Of a stretch of 64,000 nt of DNA, positions 44,752 to 54,604 are shown one piece after another (the stretch's first letter is position 1; each line of letters starts with the position of its first letter). The notes under the pieces were generated by a model. The model was given only the letters and a program-made list of their open reading frames with translations. It ran no database searches and had not been told where the DNA came from. This DNA is from Calothrix sp. FI2-JRJ7 (GTDB lineage: Bacteria > Cyanobacteriota > Cyanobacteriia > Cyanobacteriales > Nostocaceae). The stretch lies in NCBI GenBank assembly GCA_019359675.1, contig JAHHGX010000075.1:124001-188000 (forward strand), in the 5' to 3' direction. Made by a program: the position numbers and the translations under genes.

Positions 44752-46151
44752 AAATTCCAATTGCGACGAAACTGGAAAAAGTCTTCTAGTAATTCTTGTA
44801 GTGCGTTACTTTTATCTAGTTTGATTTTGTTCCAATCACGTGCGGCTTGTAATATAATTTCTCCTACACTTGGGTAAGCAAGTGCTATTTTGTGAAAATT
44901 ATAAATTTTAATTTTCCGATTTATTGCTAATGAAATTAAATTTATTAATTCTCCAGCATTTAATCCAAATACTGATGCTCCTAAAATATCGCCGTTTTTT
45001 AGAGTAATTATTTTACAAACACCTGTAGTTTCATCATTAATTTGAGCTAATGGCAACGACTTAAAATATTGTCGTAAAACTATTATTTCATCAAAATTAT
45101 ATAATTGCTGTGCTTGTGCTTCGGTAATTCCGACATGCGCTAAAGGAGGCTGAGTTGCTATTCCCCAAGGAACATACTGATAATCTACTTTTCTTGTCGG
45201 AAAAAATAAAGCATTTCTTAAAGCAATATTAACTTCATAATTTGCTAAATTAGTAAGCGTATATCCACCAATAACATCTCCACAAGCATAAATACGATTA
45301 TTTGTAGTTTGCAGTTTTGTATTTACAAGCAAGCGATTTTTATGCCATTTAACTCCAACTGCCGCTAAATTAAGCGATTCTATATTCGGTGTTTGTGTTG
45401 CCACAATTATTTCGTCAGTTTCAATAGCTTTATCACCTGCTTGTAACCACTTTTTACCATCTATAGATAAAACTTGTGTAACTTTAGTTTGTTTTAATAT
45501 ACGTACACCCGAAGCTTCTAACTGTGCTTCGAGTAGCTGAACGACTTCGGAGTCAACGTGTGAGATAATTTTGGAACCCTCGACAATTAACGTTACGTTG
45601 CAATTTAAACGCGAAGCAGCTTGTGCAAGCTCAATACTTTGGGGTACACCACCTAAAATTACCCAATTATTAGGCGCCACTTCAAGAGAAAAACTTATAT
45701 TTCCAAGCGTTAAAAAGCCTGTTTTGTGTAATCCTTCTATATCTGGTGCCAAGTAATGTGAACCAGTAGCTAACAAATAAGTCCGTCCTACTAATAAACG
45801 GTTATTGACAAAAAACGCTAGATGTGGTTCTTGCTCAAATTGACCGCTACCAACAATAACGTCAACACCTTGTGCTGCTATTAGTGCAAGCTCGTTATGG
45901 CTGCCAATTTGAGATTCTACTCCAAGTGCCCATAACATTGCTGTTTCCCAATCTATAGATTCACTTGGCGCCATCTTAGACACAATAGGACGATACTCAC
46001 AAGCTATATGGTTCAGGGCACTTGAATATAATAATTCGGAACTATTCTCTGGCTCAACAAGTGCCACTTTGGCGCCTAACTCAATAGCGCCATATGCTGC
46101 ATAACGTCCAGCTAAACTACCGCCAATAATAACAATATCGTATTCAATCAC
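44748..46151 (-). CDS. FAD/NAD(P)-dependent oxidoreductase, dihydrolipoamide-dehydrogenase-like, no redox Cys pair
   Basis: The 467-residue protein has FAD motif DIVIIGGSLAGRYAAYGA at residues 5-22, ATGSHYLAP, the NAD-binding WVILGGVPQSIELAQAASRL (about 165-184), IYACGDVIGGYTL (FAD second motif) and a dimerisation domain from about 335. In disulfide reductases the FAD motif is followed by GGTCVNVGCIPSK; here it is SELLYSSALNHIACEYR, so the CxxxxC pair is absent. The C-terminal HPT-type His-Glu is also lost. It likely transfers electrons without a disulfide, like some cyanobacterial paralogues. Partner unknown. Confidence 0.85.
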   Translation of the reverse strand: MIEYDIVIIGGSLAGRYAAYGAIELGAKVALVEPENSSELLYSSALNHIACEYRPIVSKMAPSESIDWETAMLWALGVESQIGSHNELALIAAQGVDVIVGSGQFEQEPHLAFFVNNRLLVGRTYLLATGSHYLAPDIEGLHKTGFLTLGNISFSLEVAPNNWVILGGVPQSIELAQAASRLNCNVTLIVEGSKIISHVDSEVVQLLEAQLEASGVRILKQTKVTQVLSIDGKKWLQAGDKAIETDEIIVATQTPNIESLNLAAVGVKWHKNRLLVNTKLQTTNNRIYACGDVIGGYTLTNLANYEVNIALRNALFFPTRKVDYQYVPWGIATQPPLAHVGITEAQAQQLYNFDEIIVLRQYFKSLPLAQINDETTGVCKIITLKNGDILGASVFGLNAGELINLISLAINRKIKIYNFHKIALAYPSVGEIILQAARDWNKIKLDKSNALQELLEDFFQFRRNWNL

Positions 46152-46184
46152 ATTCTTCAGAGAATTAAATTCGCGTGGCTAAAA

Positions 46185-47234
46185 TTATAATAAAACGCTT
46201 TGCAATGCAGTTAATAACCGCTTGTTATCTAATTCTGTACGAACAGCGACTCTAAAAAATCGGTCTCCAAGCTGAGGAAAGCTCTGACAGTCGCGAATAA
46301 AAATTTGATGGTTTTTAAGTAATCGATGTTGTACCTCCACGCAAGAATGTTCGGACTGGACTAGTAAGAAGTTAGCGGCACTTGGAAGCGGTTGTAAACC
46401 TGGAATTTGAGATAAACCCTCAAATAGTTCTTTGCGCGCTTTGGGTAGCCATTTCCAAGTGCTAGCTTGAAACTCTGTATCAGAGAGTGCAGCTACCCCA
46501 GCAGCAGACGCTAAAGTATTAACACTCCAAGGGTCACGCCAAGTCCTATAGCGCTCTAAACGGTCAGGATGTGCTATCGCATAACCCAATCGCAAACCGG
46601 GTATGCTATAGAACTTAGTCAGCGACCTTAAAATTACTAAGTTTGGATAATCCTGCATAACCGATATAAGACTTTGTTGCTCGTCTGGTGGTAAAAAATC
46701 CATAAACGCTTCATCTATTACCACCAAAGCAAATTTGTCTAAACAGGGCAAAATATCTTCGCGTGAAAACATTACCCCTGTAGGGTTGTGAGGATTGTTA
46801 AGAAGGAGTGCTGAGTCATCATTTGTAGAGACTCCATTAATGGAGTCTCTACCAATTAGAGGAAACTCCAACACTTGTGCGTTATAAGCAGCCAACGCGC
46901 GGTAATAGTCGCCAAAGGCTGGAGTTATTAAGGTAGTTGTTTCAAATTCTGATAACTCTCTACCGACTAAACTAAGTAATTCCGCCGAGCCGTTACCCGG
47001 CAGAATCCATTCGGAAGGTAGATTATGAAAGTGACTGAGCGATAAACTCAAATCACTGTAACTGGGGTCTGGATAGTGCCGTAAATTACTTAGCTGGGAC
47101 TGTATTGCTGTCAATACACTCTCCGGTGGTCCCAACGGACTGATACTGGCAGAAAAATCCAGAATAGCACTAGGAGGACAACCAGCAAGCGCCGATGCCC
47201 AAACTAAATTTCCTCCATGTGCAGGTTTCCCCAT
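46185..47234 (-). CDS. cobD: L-threonine-O-3-phosphate decarboxylase-like aminotransferase fold (CobD/CobC)
   Basis: The 349-residue PLP enzyme is of the class I/II aminotransferase fold. It shows LDFSASISPLGPP (about 26-38), LLNNPHNPTGVMF (about 148-160), VVIDEAFMDF and the PLP lysine in SLTKFYSIPGLRLG (about 205-218). CobD makes aminopropanol phosphate for the cobalamin nucleotide loop; HisC is the nearest alternative. An in-frame perfect palindrome (46825-46852) encodes GRDSINGVST near residue 128, in a loop just before the PLP region, and looks like an insertion. The reading frame is preserved, so activity may be retained. Confidence 0.82.
   Translation of the reverse strand: MGKPAHGGNLVWASALAGCPPSAILDFSASISPLGPPESVLTAIQSQLSNLRHYPDPSYSDLSLSLSHFHNLPSEWILPGNGSAELLSLVGRELSEFETTTLITPAFGDYYRALAAYNAQVLEFPLIGRDSINGVSTNDDSALLLNNPHNPTGVMFSREDILPCLDKFALVVIDEAFMDFLPPDEQQSLISVMQDYPNLVILRSLTKFYSIPGLRLGYAIAHPDRLERYRTWRDPWSVNTLASAAGVAALSDTEFQASTWKWLPKARKELFEGLSQIPGLQPLPSAANFLLVQSEHSCVEVQHRLLKNHQIFIRDCQSFPQLGDRFFRVAVRTELDNKRLLTALQSVLL
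46825..46852. repeat. Perfect 28-bp palindrome in frame inside cobD
   Basis: 14-bp arms beginning GTAGAGACTCCATT. It lies entirely within the coding region and adds about nine residues to a surface loop. It is a member of the same family as 33945, 35100 and 44724. Confidence 0.92.
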
Positions 47235-47260
47235 CGATAATTTACTCCATTTAAAACTAA

Positions 47261-47545
47261 CTAAGCTTTTGGGGGCGCCACTTTTTCTCTAAATAGCTTA
47301 CCAGCAGAGAAAGCAGGAACCTTGGTAGCAGGTATTTCCATTTTCTCATTGGTTTTCGGGTTGCGCCCTTCGCGGGCTTTACGTTCGCGTGACTCAAATG
47401 AGCCAAATCCAACTAGTGTAACCTTATCGCCCGAAGAAACCGCTTCGATAATAGTCTCTAGCGCCGCAGTAAGGACTGCATCCGCTTGCTTCTTGGTAAC
47501 GCTAGCTTTCTCTGCTACTGCATCTACTAATTCGCCCTTGTTCAT
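47261..47545 (-). CDS. hup: HU-type histone-like DNA-binding protein
   Basis: The 94-residue protein begins MNKGELVDAVAEKASVTKKQADAV. The beta-arm segment VTLVGFGSFESRERKAREGRNPKTNEKMEIPATKVPAFSAGK is canonical. It bends DNA non-specifically as a dimer. AGGAG 7 bp upstream supports the ATG at 47545 over the longer frame from 47587. HU is essential for heterocyst formation in related cyanobacteria. Confidence 0.95.
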   Translation of the reverse strand: MNKGELVDAVAEKASVTKKQADAVLTAALETIIEAVSSGDKVTLVGFGSFESRERKAREGRNPKTNEKMEIPATKVPAFSAGKLFREKVAPPKA

Positions 47546-48099
47546 GTCAAACTCCTTGAGGTTTACTTGGGATTGTGTAACAGACACACCCTGTGCCGAA
47601 TTTACTTAAATCTCTGTTAAGAGATTTACAAAGTCTACCAAAAGGAGTATTTTTGCTTGAAATTGCTGCAACTCCTGTTGGCTCGACTTTTCAATGAATC
47701 ATTCTAAGGTTTATACGACAGAAGTGAACAGATGAAACCATTAATTTATATAGATTTCAGGATTTTTCTTCAAAAAAGGGGTGTGTTTTACTAAAAACCA
47801 CCCCCAAAGTAGGAAAAAATACCTAGTAAATTCCCTGATTCGCAAAAAAAACAAGGTTGGCTAGTGTACTGGAATGTAAAGAGATGTTACGGGTTTTTTG
47901 GAAGCATGGGTAACGCTCATCAATAAACTACACCAGCAAAAAAGAAAAAATTACTCATATTCAAATTTATTTTACTGCCGTATAAAATATCACAAATCCC
48001 ATGCTATAAAAAAGAATTATCATTAAGTCCCGATTGAATGATAATTATTAATTAAATTAAATTACACAAAACCATATATTTTAGTAGTTTTTTAGTACT
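47546..48099. other. Gene-free spacer between hup and dtd
   Basis: About 550 bp of AT-rich sequence with divergent flanking genes. I see no ORF, repeat or clear hairpin terminator. It must hold both promoters; the hup leader is likely within 47546-47640. Confidence 0.5.
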
Positions 48100-48555
48100 A
48101 TGCGCGTGATTGTCCAGCGAGTTAAATCATCACAGGTAACAGTTAATAGTCAAATTATTGGTAAAATTGGGCGGGGTTTAAATGTACTTGTTGGTATAGC
48201 TGATACAGATACTGATGCTGAACTAGAATGGGTTGCGCGTAAATGTTTAGAATTAAGGGTATTTCCTGATGATGAAGGTGGAGACAGGTGGCAAAAATCG
48301 ATACAAGAAATTAATGGGGAATTATTGGTTGTTAGTCAATTTACTCTTTATGGGGATTGTCGCAAAGGTCGGCGCCCCTCTTTCGACCGTAGCGCGGCGC
48401 CTTCTATCGCTTCTGACTTATACAATCGATTTGTCGAAAAACTGCGCGCGAGTGGGTTACGAGTAGAAACAGGGCAATTTGGAGCAATGATGCATGTAAG
48501 TATAGAAAATGATGGCCCCGTCACTTTGATACTGGAGAAAGAATTTGGGCAGTGA
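48100..48555 (+). CDS. dtd: D-aminoacyl-tRNA deacylase
   Basis: The 151-residue enzyme removes D-amino acids wrongly attached to tRNA. Motifs are [19 protein letters not shown] (about 79-97, with the SQFTL active-site Thr region) and the cross-dimer [16 protein letters not shown] near 130-145. Together these form the Gly-cisPro type pocket. Length and ends are normal. It is followed by psb28, and both may share a promoter. Confidence 0.97.
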   Translation: MRVIVQRVKSSQVTVNSQIIGKIGRGLNVLVGIADTDTDAELEWVARKCLELRVFPDDEGGDRWQKSIQEINGELLVVSQFTLYGDCRKGRRPSFDRSAAPSIASDLYNRFVEKLRASGLRVETGQFGAMMHVSIENDGPVTLILEKEFGQ

Positions 48556-48624
48556 TGAAATGTTGGTACTAAATGATGAGAGAATCTTAATTTAGGTATC
48601 ACGCTACTTTAACATTACTTAATC

Positions 48625-48960
48625 ATGGCTAAGATTCAATTTTCTAGAGGTGTCAATGAAGAAGTTATCCCAGATATTCGTTTGACACGCTCGCGCTCTG
48701 GTGAGAGTGGAACCGCGACGTTTATTTTTCAAAATCCAAACGCACTGGGCAGTGGCAATACCGAAGATATTACTGGCATGTACATGATTGATGAAGAGGG
48801 TGAAATAATCACTCGCGAAGTCAAAGGCAAATTCATTAATGGAAAACCAGAAGCACTCGAAGCAGTCTACATCATGAGGTCACCTGACGAGTGGGACCGT
48901 TTCATGCGGTTTATGGAACGTTACGCCGAAGACAACGGGCTAGAATTTGGAAAATCTTAA
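48625..48960 (+). CDS. psb28: Photosystem II assembly factor Psb28
   Basis: The 111-residue protein has [21 protein letters not shown] near the N-terminus, [22 protein letters not shown] and a C-terminal [21 protein letters not shown]. Psb28 binds the PSII intermediate near CP47 during assembly. A GGTGCGTG repeat begins directly after its TAA. Confidence 0.97.
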   Translation: MAKIQFSRGVNEEVIPDIRLTRSRSGESGTATFIFQNPNALGSGNTEDITGMYMIDEEGEIITREVKGKFINGKPEALEAVYIMRSPDEWDRFMRFMERYAEDNGLEFGKS

Positions 48961-49022
48961 GTAGGGTGCGTGGTGCCACCAACATCTTAAAACGAAGCTA
49001 GAATCTCGTAGCGCCACGCACC
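48961..49022. repeat. GTAGGGTGCGTG inverted-repeat element (copy 2)
   Basis: Left arm GTAGGGTGCGTGGTGC and right arm GCGCCACGCACC flank about 34 bp. The element starts at the first base after the psb28 stop codon. Confidence 0.85.
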
Positions 49023-49050
49023 AAACCACGAATTCTTAATAACCCTCATA

Positions 49051-49557
49051 ATGACAAATCATCCTCATCCCGACGCACCACATACAACAATAAACTGTGC
49101 CGTCATCACCGTCAGCGACACACGCACTACCGAAACCGATAAAAGCGGGCAATTAATTCACGAATTACTCAAAGGCGCCAATCATACCGTCACCGCATAC
49201 GCAATAATTAAAGACGAACCCACTTTAATTCAAACAGAAATAGAAAATTTAAAAGAACGAACGGACGTTGATGTAATTATATTAAATGGTGGTACAGGAA
49301 TTTCACCAAGAGATACAACCTATGACGCAATAGAAAAATTACTAGAGAAAACCTTATCCGGTTTTGGGGAAATATTTAGATATTTGAGCTATCAAGAAAT
49401 TGGTTCACGTGCAATAGCATCCCGTGCTACTGCGGGTACTTATCAAGGTAAGGTAATTTTTTCGGTTCCAGGTTCAAGTAATGCAGTGCGTTTAGCAATG
49501 GAAAAATTGATATTACCAGAAATTCTTCATCTGGTTGGACAAATTGGCAACGGATGA
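49051..49557 (+). CDS. moaB: Molybdenum cofactor biosynthesis protein B (MogA/MoaB family)
   Basis: The 168-residue protein has AVITVSDTRTTETDKSGQLI near residue 18, the molybdopterin-binding VDVIILNGGTGISPRDTTYDA (about 74-94) and the later SRATAGTYQGKVIFSVPGSSNAVR. MoaB/MogA enzymes adenylate molybdopterin before metal insertion. Nitrate reductase needs Mo-pterin; the nif genes nearby do not. Length normal. Confidence 0.94.
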   Translation: MTNHPHPDAPHTTINCAVITVSDTRTTETDKSGQLIHELLKGANHTVTAYAIIKDEPTLIQTEIENLKERTDVDVIILNGGTGISPRDTTYDAIEKLLEKTLSGFGEIFRYLSYQEIGSRAIASRATAGTYQGKVIFSVPGSSNAVRLAMEKLILPEILHLVGQIGNG

Positions 49558-49762
49558 TAAACGGATGTAACGGATAGTCGATTTTAAATAACTAGTGGTT
49601 CATATTATTAAATTTGATAAGCTGTAGCACATCTGTCTCAAATGTGCAGTCATATCGTTTTTTACCACAGAGACGTAGAGACGCGATTATTAAGAGCGGG
49701 ACATCTAGGAAATTTATAAAGTTCCTCTCCGCCATTAGAGGAGCTGAAGGCTGAGGGGATTC

Positions 49763-50600
49763 ATTTTTGAGATCACCACGACGGTCTTTAGGTTGCCAGT
49801 TAAATTGTCCAGTTGTCGTATCAAGTGTGGCGCCTTCTGGTAAATTGATAGCACTGTCTTTGAGCGTAGTATTAGCATCGAGGTCACTGCCAGCAAGTCT
49901 GAATTCTAATTTCGAGCCTAATACGACCGCTCTATCAGATATTGTAAGTCTTGGTGCCCGCAAAACATTGGCAATATTAACAACAACATCAAGCGTTGTA
50001 GTTGCAAGACCTGCATCTTTTGCTTGGAATTTGAGGACATGCTCAAGGGCTTGTTCATAGTTAGGTCTCCAAGTAAAGTCACCTGTACGGCTATCTAAAA
50101 TTGCCCCTTGTGGTAATGCACCAATCGCAGTATATTCAACAGTGGCGCCGTCTGCGTCGTCTGCAACAAGTTTGAATGTTACCCTATCGTTTTCTTGACC
50201 ATAAATTACTAAAGTAGGTGAGTGCTATACCATCAGCATCGGTCGCTTTAAGTTGAATGCGGACATAATCACCTTCCCTAACAACTTTATCAACAGGACG
50301 TACCAATGTTGGCGCCTGATTCGTCGGTGCAACAAGGATATTTACAGTTTGCGCTACCCTCTCCTTACCATCATTAACAACAAACTGAACATTCTCATAA
50401 GTACCAGCTTGTTGATAATTTGGTGTCCATGTCAGGATACCTGTTGTTGGGTCAAATACAGAACCACCAGGAAGATTATCTGCCTAATATGTCAGTTTAT
50501 CTTTATCAATATCACTGGCGCCAACTTTAATTTGTAGAGTTTTACCTTCTGCACCACGAATAGTTATACCGTTTGTGTTAGTAGTAATTGTTCCACCCGA
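49763..50600 (-). pseudogene. Degraded Ig/cadherin-like repeat protein
   Basis: Read on the minus strand in several frames: LPGGSVFDPTTGILTWTPNYQQAGTYENVQFVVNDG, VDKVVREGDYVRIQLKATDADG, then GALPQGAILDSRTGDFTWRPNY and INLPEGATLDTTTGQFNWQP. These are tandem putative-Ig (He_PIG) or cadherin-like domains of a large surface protein, now broken by at least one stop and several frameshifts. Both ends are missing. No function remains. Confidence 0.75.
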
Positions 50601-50680
50601 AGTTACTCCAGGAGCGAAGCGCGAATACGCCGTTCAAAAGCATTTTAAGTAATTTCCAAGTGGATTGATGAATTTGTGTT

Positions 50681-50716
50681 AAAAACAAAAAAAGCCTCCT
50701 CAATTAAGAGGAGGCT
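50681..50716 (-). terminator. Rho-independent terminator for mraY
   Basis: A perfect 9-bp stem (AGCCTCCTC / GAGGAGGCT) with loop AATTAA, followed on the minus strand by a run of T (from the A run at 50681-50692). It lies 35 bp after the mraY stop codon. Confidence 0.85.
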
Positions 50717-50750
50717 GAAGTGTCTTGTCGAAAACTTTATTTCATGTTTA

Positions 50751-51851
50751 TTAAAATTTGCCGATTGCGAAACCGCATACTGCTAAAATGGCACCAATTA
50801 TATAAAAGACTGCAACAACTTGCAATTCAGACCATCCAGAAAGTTCGAGATGGTGATGTAACGGCGCCATTTTGAAGAGACGTTTGCCTTTACCGTCGGG
50901 ACCTTTAGTAGCTTTGTAGTAACCAACTTGTGCCATTACTGACAAGGTTTCAACAAAGAATATGCCACTTAAGATAAATAATGCTGCGAGACTATTTGTA
51001 AGTAATGCGACTGCTGCTAATGCACCACCCAACGCGAGGGAACCTGTGTCTCCCATAAATACGCGAGCAGGGTTGCGGTTATGCGCTAAGAAACCTAGAC
51101 AGCTTCCACTGATGCTGGCACAAAAAATCATTAATTCGGGTGAAGTTGGAGCAGTTAAGGCGCCTAAAGCGAGCATCGCGATAGCTACCGTACCTCCAGC
51201 TAAACCATCAATACCATCAGTTAAATTGGTTGCGTTACTTTCGGCGACCAACACAAATCCTGCGAAGGGCCAAAATAATAATCCGAGGGGTAGAGAAAAA
51301 CCCAAAGGAAACGCTATACTTGTAATGCTAGAAGGTTGACTATACATTAACCACAGACAAAATAGTGCTGCAAATCCAACTTGCAGCGCTAGTTTAGTCT
51401 TTGGTGAAATACCTTTGTTGGACTTACGACGAAGAATTTGCCAGTCGTCGAGCCAACCAATGAAACCGTAGCTTAATGTCAATGCAGAAACGGCGAGGAC
51501 TTGACTCGCAAAACCAGACCATACACAAGCAACAATTGCGGCAACAGGAATAAAAAATATACCGCCCATTGTTGGAGTGCCAGCTTTCTTGAGATGAGCT
51601 TGTGGTCCATCTTCACGAATCACTTGCCCAGCTTTGAGGGCAGAGAGCCAGGGTACCACCCAATAACCGACTGCGGCAGAAATTAACGCACACAGTAGAA
51701 GTGGCATTGTTAATGATGTTGCAAGCCAAGGTAGACGACCTGCCATCACATCCAATATTAGTGCTGCTACACCCAGCCCCACACCCAGTAACGAGACTAA
51801 ACCGATACCAGTAATATTCAACCCTTGGTTAGGAGATAATTTTGCGTCCAC
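50751..51851 (-). CDS. mraY: Phospho-N-acetylmuramoyl-pentapeptide-transferase
   Basis: The 366-residue, ten-helix membrane enzyme transfers phospho-MurNAc-pentapeptide to undecaprenyl phosphate, giving lipid I. Motifs are KKAGTPTMGGIFF (about 87-99), the Asp of FIGWLDDW and NLTDGIDGLAGGT near 207, and RVFMGDTGSLALGG. The catalytic Asp triad and the HHHLELSGW loop near 335 are present. The start is at 51851 with a good context. Not in a dcw cluster here, as is usual in cyanobacteria. Confidence 0.97.
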   Translation of the reverse strand: MDAKLSPNQGLNITGIGLVSLLGVGLGVAALILDVMAGRLPWLATSLTMPLLLCALISAAVGYWVVPWLSALKAGQVIREDGPQAHLKKAGTPTMGGIFFIPVAAIVACVWSGFASQVLAVSALTLSYGFIGWLDDWQILRRKSNKGISPKTKLALQVGFAALFCLWLMYSQPSSITSIAFPLGFSLPLGLLFWPFAGFVLVAESNATNLTDGIDGLAGGTVAIAMLALGALTAPTSPELMIFCASISGSCLGFLAHNRNPARVFMGDTGSLALGGALAAVALLTNSLAALFILSGIFFVETLSVMAQVGYYKATKGPDGKGKRLFKMAPLHHHLELSGWSELQVVAVFYIIGAILAVCGFAIGKF

Positions 51852-51968
51852 GTAAGTTTCCCTTCACTCCACACTCTTTTTAAGATTTAGCTTAATTAAT
51901 AAGCTTATTTATTAATAGGGACTATGCTTGCCACAAGTCCTCTGCCTTAAGGATACATTTGGCTTTGT

Positions 51969-52211
51969 TTACGATTCATCAATATCGACTTCATCGTCTA
52001 TATCGTCGTCATCGTAACCAATACCATCATCACCACCTAAAAACTCTGATATTTCTTCTTCACCATCATCGCCAAAGTCTGGTTCTTGCTCTGCGCGAGC
52101 GATAAGGCGCCCACTAGCTTGTAACCAGTCTAAAAGTGATGTTTCTTGCTTTAATGGAATTACAGCTGCGCGTTGGTTGCGGGGAGCTTCACGTAATGGA
52201 GAATTAAGCAT
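51969..52211 (-). CDS. DUF3134 protein, small and very acidic
   Basis: The 80-residue protein begins MLNSPLREAPRNQRAAVIPLKQETSLLDWLQASGRLIAR and ends in a run of Asp and Glu. It matches the cyanobacteria-specific DUF3134 family. Function unknown. It lies between mraY and the PAP/fibrillin gene. Confidence 0.85.
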   Translation of the reverse strand: MLNSPLREAPRNQRAAVIPLKQETSLLDWLQASGRLIARAEQEPDFGDDGEEEISEFLGGDDGIGYDDDDIDDEVDIDES

Positions 52212-52447
52212 ATCGACAAAGACACAAAATAGGTAACGTAGCTGGACAATAAGAGTCTATCACTTGATACAAGAGATTTTAGTTATTCATTCAACTCTTT
52301 TCCAAGAAAATCCGTCAAAAAAAATATTATTTAATATCCGTAGGAAAATCTTGGTGAAATATCGAGTTTTTGGTATGGCAGTACACATTGGGGCTTTTTT
52401 CTTTTCAATAATGACTACTTACTGACCTGCATTTGAGGTAAAAAACG

Positions 52448-53032
52448 ATGCTAGTAAAAACTCAACTTCTAAACGTTATTGCGTCCACAAATCGAGGTTT
52501 ATTAGCGACCGAAGTTGACAAACAAGCAATTTTAGCTGCGGTTGCGAATCTAGAAGACCAGAACCCAACACCGCGTCCACTTGAGGCAAGTGAAATGCTT
52601 GATGGCGATTGGCGACTACTATACACCACAAGTAAAGGATTGTTAAACATTGATCGGCTACCTTTATATAAATTAGGTCAAATATATCAATGTATCCGCG
52701 TCAGCACCAACAGTGTATACAACATAGCATCAGTTTACGGATTGCCATACTTAGAAGGTATTATCAGTGTCGTCGCTTCCTTTGAACCTGTTTCATCAAA
52801 GCGCGTTCAAGTCAAATTCGAGCGTTCGATACTTGGATTGAGTCGTTTAATCGACTTTAAATCTCCTTCATCGTATATCCAACAAATCGAGAGTGGTAAA
52901 AAGTTTACCGCTATTGACTTCCCAATCAACAGCACCAACCAACAAGGATGGCTCGATATTACTTATATAGACAACGATTTACGGATTGGTCGTGGTAACG
53001 AGGGTAGTGTATTCGTTTTAACTAAGACATAA
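52448..53032 (+). CDS. PAP/fibrillin family protein
   Basis: The 194-residue lipocalin-like protein has LLATEVDKQAILAAVANLEDQNP, then the family core LDGDWRLLYTTSKGLLNIDRLPL and a C-terminal TYIDNDLRIGRGNEGSVFVLTK. Plastid relatives coat plastoglobules and aid photosystem protection; cyanobacterial members associate with thylakoids. Length is typical. Confidence 0.9.
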   Translation: MLVKTQLLNVIASTNRGLLATEVDKQAILAAVANLEDQNPTPRPLEASEMLDGDWRLLYTTSKGLLNIDRLPLYKLGQIYQCIRVSTNSVYNIASVYGLPYLEGIISVVASFEPVSSKRVQVKFERSILGLSRLIDFKSPSSYIQQIESGKKFTAIDFPINSTNQQGWLDITYIDNDLRIGRGNEGSVFVLTKT

Positions 53033-53254
53033 GTACTCCTAAATATTTTTTCCTTTGTGACCAAGAAAGTTACTCGATAACGAGTGCATTGTCAAGGATG
53101 AGGACACACCTTTTTTGAAATAGTCTGCTTTTTGCATTCTCAACAGGTATTTTTTCAAATAACTTAACAATGTGACAATGCGTCCCTTGCTAGTTGTAAA
53201 GTGTAGACATCAGACCCTGATATTTGACAATTCATAATCAAAAGGGAAAAACTT

Positions 53255-53473
53255 ATGGTTCAACGTGGTTCTAAAGTGCGTGTTCTTCGCCCCGAGTCCT
53301 ACTGGTACCAAGATGTAGGAACCGTAGCGTCAATTGACCAAAGCGGTATTAAATACCCCGTTATCGTTCGTTTTGATAAAGTTAACTACGCTGGTATCAA
53401 CACGAATAACTTTGCCCAAGACGAGTTACTCGAGACAGAGGCGCCTAAAGCCAAGCCCAAACCAGGCGCTTAA
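53255..53473 (+). CDS. psaE: Photosystem I reaction centre subunit IV
   Basis: The 72-residue SH3-fold protein ([20 protein letters not shown], then [25 protein letters not shown]) docks ferredoxin on the stromal side of PSI. The Lys/Pro-rich tail is normal. A long-armed terminator follows. Confidence 0.98.
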   Translation: MVQRGSKVRVLRPESYWYQDVGTVASIDQSGIKYPVIVRFDKVNYAGINTNNFAQDELLETEAPKAKPKPGA

Positions 53474-53520
53474 GCGTCAAAATAACTCAAGTACGATTGT
53501 GAGATAATTTACGCGCCCTG

Positions 53521-53595
53521 AATGGGGAGACAAAGATGATGTAGAAGAGTTCCCTCGGCTTTTCCCGTCTTCAAGTCTCCCCATTAATTTTTTTA
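53521..53595 (+). terminator. psaE terminator, long-loop hairpin
   Basis: 11-bp arms (AATGGGGAGAC at 53521-53531 and GTCTCCCCATT at 53575-53585) enclose a 43-nt loop and precede a run of T at 53588-53594. Confidence 0.75.
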
Positions 53596-53636
53596 CTAGA
53601 TTAAATTTAATACTCGTTTATTCCTTCCCCATAACA

Positions 53637-54479
53637 ATGCCAGAATTACCAGAAGTTGAGACAGTCCGACGCGGTTTAAATCAATTGACCTTAAATCAAA
53701 AAATTATTGGTGGAGATGTACTATTACATCGCACCGTCGTTCACCCTGATTCAGTTGAAAAATTTATCGAAGGTATAAGCAAAACGAATATTACAACATG
53801 GCGCCGTTACGGGAAATATCTTCTAGCTAGCTTATCTCCTGTATCTTCCCCCTCATACCTGGGGGTGCATTTACGAATGACGGGTCAATTATTATGGTTA
53901 AATCGCGATACTGCGTTGCACAAACACACACGGGTGCGGATATTTTTTGAAAACGACTATGAATTACGCTTTGTTGACCAGCGTACTTTTGGTACTATGT
54001 GGTGGGTAGAGCCTGAAGTTGAAGTTGAAAAAGTCATTACTGGTTTGGCAAAGCTTGCTGCTGACCCTTTCTCACCTGAATTTACAGTGGCGTATTTGAC
54101 TGATAAACTCAAAAATAGTCGGCGCCCGATAAAAACTGCATTACTTGACCAATCGGTAATCGCAGGATTAGGAAATATTTACGCCGATGAAGCATTATTT
54201 TTGAGTGGCATTCGTCCAGAAACACTGTGTACTGATTTAAAACTCGCACAAATCGAGAAATTGCACCCAGCTATTATTCAGGTTCTGACAAGAAGTATCG
54301 AAGCTGGTGGTACAACTTTTAGTAATTTCTTAAATGTAGCGGGTGTTAACGGAAACTACGGTGGTGAAGCATGGGTTTATAATCGTGCAGCACAACCATG
54401 TAAAGTATGCGCTACTCCTATCCAACGAACTCGTTTAGCAGGACGCTCCAGCCATTTTTGTGCCGAATGCCAAAAGTAA
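53637..54479 (+). CDS. mutM: Formamidopyrimidine-DNA glycosylase
   Basis: The 280-residue repair enzyme starts MPELPEVETVRRGL; Pro2 is the nucleophile and Glu3 the acid. The helix-two-turn-helix IAGLGNIYADEALF (about 177-190) and C-terminal zinc finger CKVCATPIQRTRLAGRSSHFC-AEC with four Cys are complete. It excises 8-oxoguanine. Ends are normal. Confidence 0.97.
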   Translation: MPELPEVETVRRGLNQLTLNQKIIGGDVLLHRTVVHPDSVEKFIEGISKTNITTWRRYGKYLLASLSPVSSPSYLGVHLRMTGQLLWLNRDTALHKHTRVRIFFENDYELRFVDQRTFGTMWWVEPEVEVEKVITGLAKLAADPFSPEFTVAYLTDKLKNSRRPIKTALLDQSVIAGLGNIYADEALFLSGIRPETLCTDLKLAQIEKLHPAIIQVLTRSIEAGGTTFSNFLNVAGVNGNYGGEAWVYNRAAQPCKVCATPIQRTRLAGRSSHFCAECQK

Positions 54480-54604
54480 CGAATCGTTCTTGTAGCACAG
54501 GCATTCGGCACCATAGCTGCTCTTAAAACGGTACACTGTGCCCTAAATGTATCAAAATCATACTAATCACAGAGATTCATCCTGTAAAATAGCGCCTTTT
54601 TTGC

